Below, in pieces: positions 18,836-29,800 of a stretch of DNA of 51,825 bases. The notes under the pieces were generated by a model. It searched no databases, was not told the DNA's origin, and was given only the letters and a program-made list of their open reading frames with translations. The DNA is from an uncultured Verrucomicrobia subdivision 3 bacterium (GTDB lineage: Bacteria > Verrucomicrobiota > Verrucomicrobiia > Limisphaerales > UBA11358), in the NCBI GenBank assembly GCA_903842235.1, contig CAIMLG010000047.1, positions 1-51,825 of the forward strand, given 5' to 3'. The first letter of the stretch is position 1, and the number at the start of each line of letters is the position of its first letter. Both the position numbers and the translations under genes were made by a program.

Positions 18836-20719
18836 TCAGGGCAGGGGCGTGTAGAGCTGGGCGTGGATTTGTTTGAGCGTGGCGGCGGGAAGCTTGAAGA
18901 CCGCCCGGTCGTAGGTGAGCAGCCCGTTGATCTCCGTTTCCACGTCGGTCAACTGCGTATAGACCGCCGCCGAGAAGCCCCGGTCGCGCAGTTGTTGCAC
19001 CCGGCCAATCAACTGGCCATAGGCCGCGGCGAGTTCTTCGGGCGTTTTGGAACCTTTATAGCTCCAGGATTTGGTGGAATAAAGATGGCCTTGAACCGGA
19101 TAGCCGAGCCCACCGAATTCGCCAATGACCAAAGCCCGGTTCGTTTCGAGGGGGAAGCTCTGGTCGAGGCGCGCGTCGTAAAGATGGTAGTCGTGCATTT
19201 CGCCGCTGCCGCGATCAATCCAGCCGCTGGGGCCATCGACAAGGCGGGTGGGATCCAATTGCTTGACCCAGCTCAAAATTTCATCGGTTTTGAACTGGCC
19301 CCAGCTTTCGTTGAACGGCACCCAGACGCAAATGCTGTGGTGGGTTTGCAACTGGCGGACCATTTCGCTTAGCTCCGCCCGGAATTGTTGCTCAGAGGCG
19401 GCGCTGCGCTGGACGTCGGGATAATGCTCCGCCAGCCAGCTGCCTTCGATGGAGTGGTTGTGATCCCGCACGGGCACGATTTCGCCAAAGCCGCTGGGCA
19501 TGTCCTGCCAGACAATCAGGCCCTGCTGGTCGCAGTAATAATACCAGCGGTCCGGCTCCACTTTCACGTGCTTGCGCACCATGTTAAAGCCCATCGCCTT
19601 CATCGCTTTGACGTCGGATAGCAGCGCGGCATCGGTCGGCGCGGTGTAGATGCCATCGGGCCAGAAGCCCTGATCCAGCGGACCGTATTGGAACACCGGC
19701 TGATGGTTCAGCAGCATCCGCAAGGTGCCGCGGGCGTCCTTGGCCACTTCGATCTTCCGCATCCCGAAATAGCCGCCGACCTCGTCCACGGTTTTGCCCT
19801 GGCGCACAATCGTCAGTTGCAGGTCATAGAGATTCGGCGAATCCGGACTCCACAGCTTGGCCGCCGGCACGCGCAAGGTCACACGCGTAGTCGCTTGCAC
19901 TTTGGCATCGGCCAGCGGAATTTCAAGTGCGGTGACCGGCTTTTTCTGGAAGGAAACTTTCACCTTCAGCGTATCGCCTGTGACGGCGCCTTCAATCGCC
20001 GGCACAACGGTCACCGTTCCGGCGTCAATGTCAGTGGCGATTTGATAACTCTGAACATGCGTGGCGGAAACAACTTCATACCAGACGGTCTGCCAGAGGC
20101 CGGAAACCGGCGTGTAATAAATGCCGCGCGGATTTTTCACCTGCTTGCCGCGCGGCTGATCGCCGTCATTCGTCGGATCCCAAACGCGCACGGTAAGCAC
20201 TTCCCGGCCGCCCTTTAAAAACGGCGTCACATCGAAACTGAACGCCGCGTAGCCGCCCTGGTGCCGGCCCACTTCCTGGCCATTGACCATCACGGTGGTC
20301 GCCCAATCCGCCGCGCCAAAGTGCAGCAACACCCGTTGGTCCGATTTTAGTTTGCCAACCGAGAAGGTGCGCTGATACCAGAGCGCGTCGCCGGCGGTCA
20401 CCCGTTTTTGCACGCCGGACAGGCCCGACTCAATCGGGAACGGCACGAGGATCTGGCCGGCGAAAGTGGCCGGCGCGGCCGCATTGGTGGGGGCGATGGC
20501 ATAATCCCATTTACCGTTCAGATTGCCCCACGATTTGCGGGTCATCTGCGGCCGCGGATATTCCGGCAGCACCTTGCCAGCCTTGACCTGTTTGGCCCAA
20601 GCCGTCTGCATGGAGGCGGGAGCGGGGGGCGGGTTGGTTTGGCCGGGAACCAGAACAGGGACTCCCAGCAGGAGCAGGGCGGCGAGTTTTAGGGTAGAGG
20701 TTGGCTTCATGGATTTCAT
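18836..20719 (-). CDS. Secreted glycoside hydrolase family 2 protein
   Basis: Signal peptide MKSMKPTSTLKLAALLLLGVPVLVPGQ; EYPRPQMTRKSWGNLNGKWDYAI; GPLDQGFWPDGIY; VPFNESWGQ; VIGEFGGLG. Start taken at 20719 rather than 20821. Confidence 0.92.
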   Translation of the reverse strand: MKSMKPTSTLKLAALLLLGVPVLVPGQTNPPPAPASMQTAWAKQVKAGKVLPEYPRPQMTRKSWGNLNGKWDYAIAPTNAAAPATFAGQILVPFPIESGLSGVQKRVTAGDALWYQRTFSVGKLKSDQRVLLHFGAADWATTVMVNGQEVGRHQGGYAAFSFDVTPFLKGGREVLTVRVWDPTNDGDQPRGKQVKNPRGIYYTPVSGLWQTVWYEVVSATHVQSYQIATDIDAGTVTVVPAIEGAVTGDTLKVKVSFQKKPVTALEIPLADAKVQATTRVTLRVPAAKLWSPDSPNLYDLQLTIVRQGKTVDEVGGYFGMRKIEVAKDARGTLRMLLNHQPVFQYGPLDQGFWPDGIYTAPTDAALLSDVKAMKAMGFNMVRKHVKVEPDRWYYYCDQQGLIVWQDMPSGFGEIVPVRDHNHSIEGSWLAEHYPDVQRSAASEQQFRAELSEMVRQLQTHHSICVWVPFNESWGQFKTDEILSWVKQLDPTRLVDGPSGWIDRGSGEMHDYHLYDARLDQSFPLETNRALVIGEFGGLGYPVQGHLYSTKSWSYKGSKTPEELAAAYGQLIGRVQQLRDRGFSAAVYTQLTDVETEINGLLTYDRAVFKLPAATLKQIHAQLYTPLP

Positions 20720-20726
20720 TGGGGGA

Positions 20727-22982
20727 TCAATTTTTTGACTTTTGGATTGGAAGGGAGTGCAGGCCGCGGGTGCGGCCGAATTCTTTATCCTTGGCGAGAA
20801 ATTCTGCCCGCTGGCGGTCATTTAACAGTGGAGCGTCCATCAACCCGTAGGCTTCTTCCAAGCGCACCACGGGTTCCATCATGCTGTAGCTCAGCCACGG
20901 CAGCCAGGTGTTGACGCCGCGCCCGCGCGGGGGCGCCAGCGAAAGTGCCTCGGTGCATAGGCCGGGAGAGCCGTAGCCCAGGGAGCCGTTGATATCCATG
21001 CTCTGGCGGGTGTCGTAGAGAAGTTGCCGGGCCATTTCCGCGTAATGCCGGTCGCCGGTTTGCAAGTAAAGGCGGTAGTAATAGAACGGCGCGCCCGCGA
21101 GAAACAAGTCCGCGCCGGATTGACCGCAGGCAATCAAACTGAAGCCGGTGGTGGAAGCGCCCCGGGGATAAGTCACGCGCGGATCATCGGTCGGAATGGG
21201 CACATTCCAGCAGTAAGCCCACGTCTCGGTGAAATCCGCGGCCTGGGCGGCGGCCGCCAGCCAGCGCGCCTCACCGGTGGCGTCATGCAAGGCGAGGAAG
21301 GCGTTTAGCGCCAGAAAGCCGGCTTCCTTGTCGGTGACATTGGGGTTATCCACCGTGCCGCCGACGTAGCTGAAAGCGAGGTGCTGGTTGGTCCAACACC
21401 AGTCGCCGGCGCGCACGGCAGCGGTCAGATATTGGCGGTGGCCGGTAAGCTTGGAGAGATCCACCAGAAAGCGAATCGGGTGGCCGGTATTCTGTTTGCC
21501 GGGGTTGGCCGGCGTGCCGTCGAGCTGGTATTCCCGATACCAGCTGCCGTCCGGGTTTTGATGGCTGACCAGCCAATCGCCAAACCGGCGGCAGAACGTC
21601 AGCCACTCCGGGTGCGGCCGCCCGGCGGCCGCCATGGCGTCCGTGGCGAGCACGGCGCCCTCCAAGCCATCGCTGGCCACGCGGAGAAACGTGTTTTGAG
21701 CGCGCCAGTGCGGCTTGGGCCAGGTGTTAAACCAGGTGCGCGGCAAACCCTCGGGCGTCAGGGAATTGGTGGCCCAGAAATTCATCATGGCCTCGCCTTT
21801 GCGCACGATGATTTCGTTGGTATGCAACCAGCCGTAGCGCAGGAGATGATAGGCCAGCGGAATTTGCTGGCCCACAAAGCCCATCTGGAAATTGATTTTT
21901 TCCTGATCCTCCAATTCGCCGCCCGGCAAGCGCAGCCGAAAGGGCACGCCGGAAGCGCCCCGGGTGGTTTGCGACCAATGCGCGATGAGTTGCACGCTGG
22001 CTTCATAGGAGGCGGCGATATCCACCCTGGCCACCGGCGGATGAATTTGCTCAAAAGCCAAACGCCAGGCCGACCGCATGGCTTGGGGAAAATTGGGGGT
22101 GGCGGAAAGGTTGATCAACAGCCGGTAGCTGTGCTTCACGCCGGCTTGCACCGGGTGAAAGCGTTCCGCCCAGCCGGCGCTCGGGCGGCGACGGAGCAGA
22201 TAAGTGCGCTCGCCCTCGCTGGCCGGATAACAAAAAGCTGCCGCCGCATTGTGCTGACCAAACACCCCCAAAGAGGCCACCTGAATCCCGGCATCCACGA
22301 CGCGCTGCGCCGTGTAATCCGCGAGCGTGGTGGCGCCGTCGGGATCCGCGTGAATCAGCGTCAGCGTCGTGCCCCGGGTTTTATCGCGCAGCATGACCAG
22401 CGGCAGCGGCATGCGATCCTCGCGGCAGATGAAATATTCCTCCGAAAGATCCGCCGCCAGCGCGTGAGCCGGCACATTTTGATTCTCCCGATACCAGAGG
22501 CCGGGGATGAAAACCTCATATTGGCTCAGCGGCTCCGGGGTGGCGGCCGCCACACTGAAGCGGGAGAGAAAGCCCGCATCGGCAGCGGCGGTTTGCGGCA
22601 CGGTCACCGTGCGCTGAAGGGCCAGCGTGTTGGGCGCCGGGCCGGGCCGGTAGGTGTCGGCAAATTCAAACACGCTGCCCGCCGGGGTTCGCACCGTGCC
22701 GACGCAGCGCAGTTCGGCCCCGGAAGATTGCACGGAAGCGTAGGTGTTGGAGAGCCAGAGGGTTTGGCCCGTTTGCGTCAGCAATTGCAGGCTGATGGGG
22801 GCCACGGCTTGATAATCGCCAGCCGGGGTCTGCGCCAGGTTGAAGTGCGCCGCACCGCCCGGCTGCACGGAAAACTCCACGGCGCCGGAGTTCAGGGTGG
22901 CGGCGCGCAAGGGGCCCGCCAGCCAAATCCCGATGCCGATCGCGGCCAGCAATGTCCGGCGGTATGCGGTTGGTTTCGACAT
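20727..22982 (-). CDS. Secreted protein with six-hairpin-glycosidase-like C-terminal half, family unassigned
   Basis: Signal peptide (RRTLLAAIGIGIWLAGPLRA); alpha/alpha-type helical repeats (WLTFCRRFGDWLVSHQNPDGSWYREYQLDG, YLTAAVRAGDWCWTNQ, WLAAAAQAADFTETWAYCWNVPI); 7-nt gap to GH2. Confidence 0.7.
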   Translation of the reverse strand: MSKPTAYRRTLLAAIGIGIWLAGPLRAATLNSGAVEFSVQPGGAAHFNLAQTPAGDYQAVAPISLQLLTQTGQTLWLSNTYASVQSSGAELRCVGTVRTPAGSVFEFADTYRPGPAPNTLALQRTVTVPQTAAADAGFLSRFSVAAATPEPLSQYEVFIPGLWYRENQNVPAHALAADLSEEYFICREDRMPLPLVMLRDKTRGTTLTLIHADPDGATTLADYTAQRVVDAGIQVASLGVFGQHNAAAAFCYPASEGERTYLLRRRPSAGWAERFHPVQAGVKHSYRLLINLSATPNFPQAMRSAWRLAFEQIHPPVARVDIAASYEASVQLIAHWSQTTRGASGVPFRLRLPGGELEDQEKINFQMGFVGQQIPLAYHLLRYGWLHTNEIIVRKGEAMMNFWATNSLTPEGLPRTWFNTWPKPHWRAQNTFLRVASDGLEGAVLATDAMAAAGRPHPEWLTFCRRFGDWLVSHQNPDGSWYREYQLDGTPANPGKQNTGHPIRFLVDLSKLTGHRQYLTAAVRAGDWCWTNQHLAFSYVGGTVDNPNVTDKEAGFLALNAFLALHDATGEARWLAAAAQAADFTETWAYCWNVPIPTDDPRVTYPRGASTTGFSLIACGQSGADLFLAGAPFYYYRLYLQTGDRHYAEMARQLLYDTRQSMDINGSLGYGSPGLCTEALSLAPPRGRGVNTWLPWLSYSMMEPVVRLEEAYGLMDAPLLNDRQRAEFLAKDKEFGRTRGLHSLPIQKSKN

Positions 22983-23083
22983 GAATGGCCGGCATTATGG
23001 CCACATCGGGGCCAGAAAGTCACTCGTCTAAAGGGACTAGGAAACCTTGATTTCCAGAAGCGGAAACGCGTGTTTCACGTGTT

Positions 23084-23326
23084 TTATTCCGACCGCACGC
23101 GGTAGTAACGGTTGGGATAATGGGTCCAGTCTGCGTCGTGGAAATACTGGGAGCCGTTGGGCAGCGCGTTGGTCCAAGTGCCAAGGTTGCCCCCCGGGGC
23201 AACGCCGACGATGGCATCGCTTTTGAACCAGGCCGCGGGGGGCGCGGCCTGGGAAAAAAGGACGCCGCCGGCGAGGAAAACGGCGCCGCTGACCAGGCTT
23301 TTCATCGTCTTCATTATACTCGGCAT
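23084..23326 (-). CDS. Short secreted protein or remnant (80 aa)
   Basis: Signal peptide followed by AAWFKSDAIVGVAPGGNLGTWTNALPNGSQYFHDADWTHYPNRYYRVRSE; resembles the two ends of larger secreted verrucomicrobial proteins. Confidence 0.45.
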   Translation of the reverse strand: MPSIMKTMKSLVSGAVFLAGGVLFSQAAPPAAWFKSDAIVGVAPGGNLGTWTNALPNGSQYFHDADWTHYPNRYYRVRSE

Positions 23327-23374
23327 GGCTTCAGTGGGCCGGAGCGATTGGCCCCAACCTTCCAGCGGGGGAGT

Positions 23375-26300
23375 TTACCTCGGCTTCAAGGGCGCGTGAA
23401 AAGTGATGGTGGTTCCCGCTTTCGGTGCGCTCTGCATTTCGGTGCGGCCGCCAATCTGCTCCAGGCGGAGCGCCATATTGGTCAGCCCGTTGCCGGGCTT
23501 GAACTTGAGCGGGTTGGGAGGTTCAAAGCCGCGCCCATTGTCTTGGACCTCGATGACCAGTTCGGCGGCCAGAATTTCGATGCGCACCCGGACGTGCGTG
23601 GCCTCGGCATGGCGGGCGGCATTGTTGATGGCTTCCTTGAAGGCGAGGAATAAATGGTGCCGGACATCGGCGGAAAGCGCCTGCTCCGGGATATCGCTTG
23701 GAAAATCCAGGCGACAATGGATGCCGGTGGCATGGAAAAATTCCTCGACGAAATGGCCCAGATAGTTGACCAGGCCGGCGAGCGAATCGTTTTTGGGATT
23801 CACCGCCCAGACAATTTCATCCAGGGCCACCACCATGTCCCGGGCGCGGCCGCGCACTTGTTGGATGAGTTCCTTGGACTCCTGCGGCGAGGTTTGCTCG
23901 CGATTGGCCAGGGCGCTGAGCAGGCTGATTTGGGTCAGGCTGGTGCCAAGATCGTCGTGCAGGTCGCGGGCGATGCGGGTGCGCTCATGTTCCATCTCAT
24001 GCTGGCGCTGGATGCGTTCCAGGCAGCGGCGGTAGCGGCGGCGCTGGGCCCGGGCCACCCCGATGGTCAGGGCGGTCAAAGCCATCACGGCCAGACCGGT
24101 CTGGAACCATTTAGTTTCCCAGAAATAGGGCAGCACCGTGAACGCCAGTTCGTCGCCGACCTCATTCCAGATGCCTTCGTTGTTGCAAGCAATGACTTGC
24201 AGCTGGTAATCGCCCGGCAACAAGGGGCCGTAACCAATGATTCGTTGCGCCCCGACGCTTTGCCAGCCCTTTTCGCCGCCCGCCAGCTTGACCCGGAAGC
24301 GAATTCCGTCCGGGGCGGCAAAGTTCAAGCCGGTAAAGCGGAATTGCACATAATGCCGGCCGGGTTGGAGGATCACCGGGGCGGGCGCGTTGGTCGAGGG
24401 GATGATGGAAGATTTGCGCGCGGGAATTTCCACCGGTTGGCCGTCCACCAGCATTTCTTCAATGATGACGTTGGGCGGGACCGGGTTGACGCTGATTTTT
24501 TGCGGATTAACGGTCACCACGCCGTTGGCCGTCGAGAAAAACAGCCGGCCATCGCGGGAACGCCAACTGGCGGGCTGAAATCCGCTGGAGCACTCCAGGG
24601 TGGGCAGTCCGTCAAAGCGGCCATAGGCCCGGCAGGGCACCCGCGCCGTCCGGCCGGCGGCGGCGGCTTCGAGGTCGGCCTTGCTGGCCCGAAAGATGCC
24701 GGCATACGTTCCGGCCCAGATATAACCGTCCTGGCTGTCGAGTAATTGCGACACGTTGTCGTCGGGCAGGCCGTTCAATTGGGTGCAGCGGGTAAACCGG
24801 CCGTCGGCGAAGCGCAGGAGTCCGCCCCCGAGGGTGCCCACCCAGACGGTGCCATTGGTGTCGGGCAATACGGCGGAAAACCGCACGGAGGGCCAGGCCG
24901 CGGGGGGCCGGAACTTTTGGAACTGGCCGGCCTGGTATTTCCAAAGCTCCCCGGGGCCGGTGCCGATCCAGATCGCGCCGCGGTCGTCTTCGGCGATGGC
25001 GCCAATGGCGTGCCCGTCGGCGAAGCCTTCGGTGATCCCAAACGGGGTCGTTTGATTGTCGCGATTGAGTCGGATCAAGCCCACCAAACCGCCCACCCAT
25101 AAGTCCCCCCGACTGTCGCCAAATAAGACGCGAATTGTTTCCCACGTGACGGGCGTGCGGGTGAATTCGCCGTTTTGCAGCCGCATCAGGCCATGGTTGA
25201 TGGTTCCGACCCAGAGACTGCCATCACTGGCCGGATAGGCGGTGACACTTTCCGTCGGGTTGGCCCCGGTGGCCGGCAGGGGCACGGATTCAAAACTGTC
25301 CCCCTGACGGCCCGCCAAGCCGCCCGCCATCATACCGACCCAGAGTTTGCCCTGATGGTCCATGCAAACGGAGCGGACCACTTTGCCGGGCAGGCCATCC
25401 GCTTTGCCCAGCACATGAAACATGCTTTCGCGGATGCGGGCCAGGCCGCCGCCCGCCGTGCCCACCCAGGCATTGCCTTCCATGTCCTGAAACCAACAGG
25501 TGATGAAGGCGCTGGGCAGGCCGGTTTTTTCCGTCAGCAGGTGGGCGGAGCCATCGGCTTTCAGATGCCACAGCCCGCGGCCATAACTGATCAGCCAGGC
25601 GTTGCCCTGCGCATCCCCAAACAGGCTGAGCGTGCCGGTGGTGGCGTCCGTCTGAAATTGCCGGGGATCGGTTTCCACCACCCACTGGCCATTCAGGCAT
25701 TTGCGCAGCCGGTTTTGTTCCAGCACCCAGAGGCCCCCATCGCCGCTGAAGGCAATTTGTTGGATGCCGGTGGGCAGCGGGCCGTTGGCCGGGGTGCTTT
25801 CGATGAAATGCTGGTTATCCCAGACCCAGAGCCGGTTGGAAGTGGCCAGCCAAAGCCGCCGGGCGGAATCCACGGTCAGCGCCATCGTGCTGGCTCCCAG
25901 CCAGCCCTGCACATTGGGCATGATTTCAAAGGTGCCGTTGAAATAGCGGGCCAGCCGCCGCCGTTGCGTGATGAACCAAAGGGTGCCCTCCTGATCGACG
26001 GTAAAAGTCGCCGGCTGGGCGGTGATTCTTACTTTGGGACCCAAAATCTCCCAGCGATTGGTGCGGTCCTGAAAATTTAGTTCGGCCACATAGGGCAGCT
26101 CGCCATTAAACAGCGCAAAATTGGTGTTAACCAACAGCACATGATCCAGGCGCAGCTTGGGCGTTGCCCGGGGCTCGTTATATAATCGGAAGGTGCCCGC
26201 CTGCAGGGCGGTGACCGATTCGTTGCCCATGATGATCCACAGGCGCCCGGTTTCATCCACGCTCAGGTGTTCCACCTGCACATCTTGGATTTCCTTGGTG

Positions 26301-26590
26301 TTTTGCTGGTTGAAGGTCACAAAGCGGACGCCATCAAACCGGGCCAATCCCCCGTAACGGGTGCCGACCCAAAGATAGCCATCCGGAGTTTGCGCGAGGC
26401 TGGAGACCCAGTTTTGCGGCAGGCCATTATCGGTCTGCCAGACGTTGATCAGGTAGTCCGGCTCCAAGTCCGGGGTCGGCACTTCGGTGGAAACGGCCCC
26501 CCGCAAGCCCGGCCCTATCAGCAGCATAGCGGTGGCATAAAGGGCGATGAAAAATTGTTTCAGCACGGGGCGAAATGATTGGAATGACAA
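23375..26590 (-). CDS. Reg_prop beta-propeller / Y_Y_Y sensor histidine kinase (HisKA_3, HATPase_c)
   Basis: N-terminal repeats (DGYLWVGTRYGGLARFDGVRF, GNAWVGTAGGGLARI), Y_Y_Y-like segment before the TM, ERTRIARDLHDDLGTSLTQISLLSALA phosphoacceptor, AINNAARHAEATHVRVRIEI N-box. Confidence 0.93.
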   Translation of the reverse strand: MSFQSFRPVLKQFFIALYATAMLLIGPGLRGAVSTEVPTPDLEPDYLINVWQTDNGLPQNWVSSLAQTPDGYLWVGTRYGGLARFDGVRFVTFNQQNTKEIQDVQVEHLSVDETGRLWIIMGNESVTALQAGTFRLYNEPRATPKLRLDHVLLVNTNFALFNGELPYVAELNFQDRTNRWEILGPKVRITAQPATFTVDQEGTLWFITQRRRLARYFNGTFEIMPNVQGWLGASTMALTVDSARRLWLATSNRLWVWDNQHFIESTPANGPLPTGIQQIAFSGDGGLWVLEQNRLRKCLNGQWVVETDPRQFQTDATTGTLSLFGDAQGNAWLISYGRGLWHLKADGSAHLLTEKTGLPSAFITCWFQDMEGNAWVGTAGGGLARIRESMFHVLGKADGLPGKVVRSVCMDHQGKLWVGMMAGGLAGRQGDSFESVPLPATGANPTESVTAYPASDGSLWVGTINHGLMRLQNGEFTRTPVTWETIRVLFGDSRGDLWVGGLVGLIRLNRDNQTTPFGITEGFADGHAIGAIAEDDRGAIWIGTGPGELWKYQAGQFQKFRPPAAWPSVRFSAVLPDTNGTVWVGTLGGGLLRFADGRFTRCTQLNGLPDDNVSQLLDSQDGYIWAGTYAGIFRASKADLEAAAAGRTARVPCRAYGRFDGLPTLECSSGFQPASWRSRDGRLFFSTANGVVTVNPQKISVNPVPPNVIIEEMLVDGQPVEIPARKSSIIPSTNAPAPVILQPGRHYVQFRFTGLNFAAPDGIRFRVKLAGGEKGWQSVGAQRIIGYGPLLPGDYQLQVIACNNEGIWNEVGDELAFTVLPYFWETKWFQTGLAVMALTALTIGVARAQRRRYRRCLERIQRQHEMEHERTRIARDLHDDLGTSLTQISLLSALANREQTSPQESKELIQQVRGRARDMVVALDEIVWAVNPKNDSLAGLVNYLGHFVEEFFHATGIHCRLDFPSDIPEQALSADVRHHLFLAFKEAINNAARHAEATHVRVRIEILAAELVIEVQDNGRGFEPPNPLKFKPGNGLTNMALRLEQIGGRTEMQSAPKAGTTITFHAPLKPR

Positions 26591-26859
26591 TGCGATATTG
26601 GCGGCGAAAGGGCAATGTTGCTTTTGGGCTCCGGTTGACCGCCGCCCGGAGCGCCATCCCCCCTGAACCCCGCCCCGGAGTTTTTGGCTGTCATCGCTTT
26701 GGACGATTTGCAGGCCGGCGCCTTCGTGTTAAATAAAGGACATACTTGTTCCCCATGATGCGATCACCGCTTGCTGCGGATGCAGGCGTTGGCTTATTTA
26801 TGGGGGGCCAGTGTCGCTAATCAAATATGCTTAATACCCCGCAACAACCGACTACTCCT

Positions 26860-29800
26860 ATGACTCACACCAAGCAATTACGCACCTTGGCGTTCACCCT
26901 GACCCTTGCCGTATTGGCCATGGCGGCCGCCACCCGGGTGGAGGCGCAAACCACATTCTTTGCCGACACCTTCGATCGTGCGGACAACACGATTTTGGAT
27001 GCCGCCACCAACGGCATGAGCGGGCTGCTCATCAGCAGCGGCGCGATGACAGCCGGTGCGGGCAACATCTGGGTGACGCCGGATGACAACTCGTTAAATA
27101 CCAACGACACCTTAATCACGGTCAATACGCTGAAAATGGGCGGCAATGCCCATACGGTTCAATTATTCAATAATTTTAATTATGCCAATCTGGTGTCCAA
27201 CGGCACGGTTTCGGTGAGCGTGGACTTGAAAGGGATACCCACGGGCAGCCCCGGAGGAGTCGAGCGCTATATTGGTTTAGGGATCGGGTTTAGTTATGCC
27301 GAGGGCAACACCGTTGCTGACCGGCGGTTAAACAATATTGCGGACTTGTTTGTGGATGAATCGATGGATGGCCAAATTCGCGTTTACGATGGGGCAGCCA
27401 GCAACCGGGTGGTCAATACCCCGGATGCCACGGTGGATTTGAACTTGGGTGCGACCACCTTCATTCCGGGCACCCTGCGGGTGGATCTCACGATCACCAA
27501 CACGGCGGTGGGTTCCAAGGTGACCTACAATGTGCTCTTCAACGCCAGCCCGGTGGTGAGCGGCCGGTCCTTTGTCTGGAGCGGCAATAACGAATTTTAT
27601 GTCGGCATGGAAGAGCGCTCCGGCGCGGCGGTCACCAATGACAACTTCACGATTTCCGCCAACCCCTACACCCCGCCGCCGCTCAGTTCGCTGGTCTGGC
27701 GGGCGCAGACCGACAACAATTGGAACACCACCACCACCAACTGGGTGGATGCCGGCTCGGGCGCCAATAGTTACGCTTTCTTTACGGGAGCCAATGTGTC
27801 GTTTGATGACCGGGCGGCCAACCCTTCCGTCAACCTGCCGGGGGCGGTTCAGCCGGGGAACATGTTTTTCAATAATAGCAGCACGATCTACACTTTGACG
27901 GGGGCGGGTTCCATTGGCGGGTCGGGAAATCTGACCAAGGCCGGAACGAATATTTTGACCTTGAGCCAGGGAAACAGCTTTTCGGGCGGCACGACGGTCA
28001 ACTCCGGTTGGCTGCGCGTGGGGAATGACAATGCCTTGGGCAGCGGCGTGGTGACGTTGAGCGGTGGCACGATTTCCTCGGTGGGTTCCACGGCCCACAC
28101 GCTGGCCAACTCGGTGTTGATCCCCTCCGCCTCGACCGTGGGTGATGTGACGGATAATGGCACCCTGACCTTCAACGGATTGCTGGACTTTGGCGGGGGC
28201 GGCCGCACGCTGACCGTCAATGGCAATTCCACGGTGGTCTTCGCCGGCGGCTCCACCAACGGCCTGTTTGGCGGCAAGCAGGGCATCGGTACCCTGGTGA
28301 TGAAGGGTGTGGTGGCGGGCACGAACTTCAGCATTACGGAAGACGTGTTCAATGGCACGTTGGTTTACGATGGGGCGACGGTCACGACGCAAGGCCGGGT
28401 CATTTCGGATGCGGCCACCAATAGCGTGGCTCGCTTGGTCATCACCAATGGAGCGAGCGTGGTCTCCTCTTCCTCGAATGGCAACCTGCGCGCCGGGCGG
28501 GCCTCAGCCGGCGGCGGCACCAACTATACGGATCTGGCCGGTTTCTACAGTCTGCCCAACGCGGTTTTGCCCGACGGCAATGCCACGATGTGGGGGGGGG
28601 CCCTTTATTCGGAAATAACCTTCTGGCCGGGCGCCGATTTCACGGCCAACGCGGTTCTCAACAGCGCCGGGGCGGGCGTCGGCAACACAGTGTTCAAGTT
28701 TGCGGGCGGCATGCTCCGGGCGCGGCAAAGCACCGCGACCTTCTTTGAAGGCCTCTCCCAGGCCTTGGTGCTGGCGGGCGGGGCGAACATTGACTCCGAT
28801 GTCTACAGCATCACTATCAACCAAGCCTTGCTGAGTGGTGGCGGCAACGGCGGCCTGACCAAGTATGGTTCCGGCACCCTGATTTTGAACGGCGCCAACA
28901 CTTACACCGGGCCGACTATTGTCAGTAACGGCATGTTGACTCTCAGTCCCAGCAGCCTGCCGAGCGGGGCGGTGGTGGTGGCGGACAACGCGAAGCTGAG
29001 TGTGACCAACACGGGCAGCCCCTTGGTGCTTTCCTCGCTGACGCAGGGGGCAACCGGGACCAGCACGTTGCAGTTTAACTTCCCCAGCGGTATTCCGGCG
29101 GGTCAAACCATCACCGCGACCAGCTTGACGGCCAAGGGGCCGGTGCTGGTTAATATCACCGGAACTGGTTTGACGGTTGGGTCGTTCCCGCTGGTTCAAT
29201 TCACCAGTGTCACGGGTCTGGCCAATTTCCAGCTCGGCATGGTGCAACCGGGGATCTATGCGCGGCTGGTGACCAATGCGACCAGCATCAGCCTGAACAT
29301 CACCAACGCCGTCAAATCGCTGGAGTGGCAGGGGTTGGTTGATTTGAATTGGAATACCTCCACGGTCAACTGGTATGATTTGAATACGGCGCTTGCCACC
29401 AACTTTACCCAGCCGGGCGGGTTGGGCGATGTGGTGGCCTTTGACGGTTACAGTTCCGGTTCCACCATCAATCTGGCCCTTCCCGTCACGCCCTTGGGGA
29501 TGACGGTGAAAAGTGGCGCCTTCTATACTTTTTCCGGCCCCGGTAAAATCAGCGGCATTGGCGGCTTGACGATCAATGATTACTCGGCGGTGCAATTTGG
29601 AACCGTGAACGACTTTTCGGGGGGGACGCTGATCAATGCCGGTTATGTTTTTGTGGCCGCGGATCAGGCCCTGGGCAGCGGGCCCGTGACCATCAGCGCC
29701 GGCCAGCTGCGCAGCGACGGGGCCACCGCCCGCACGCTGACCAATGTTTTCACCCTGACCGCGGATACGGGGGTTTATTTTGGGGATAGCGCTTATCCCG

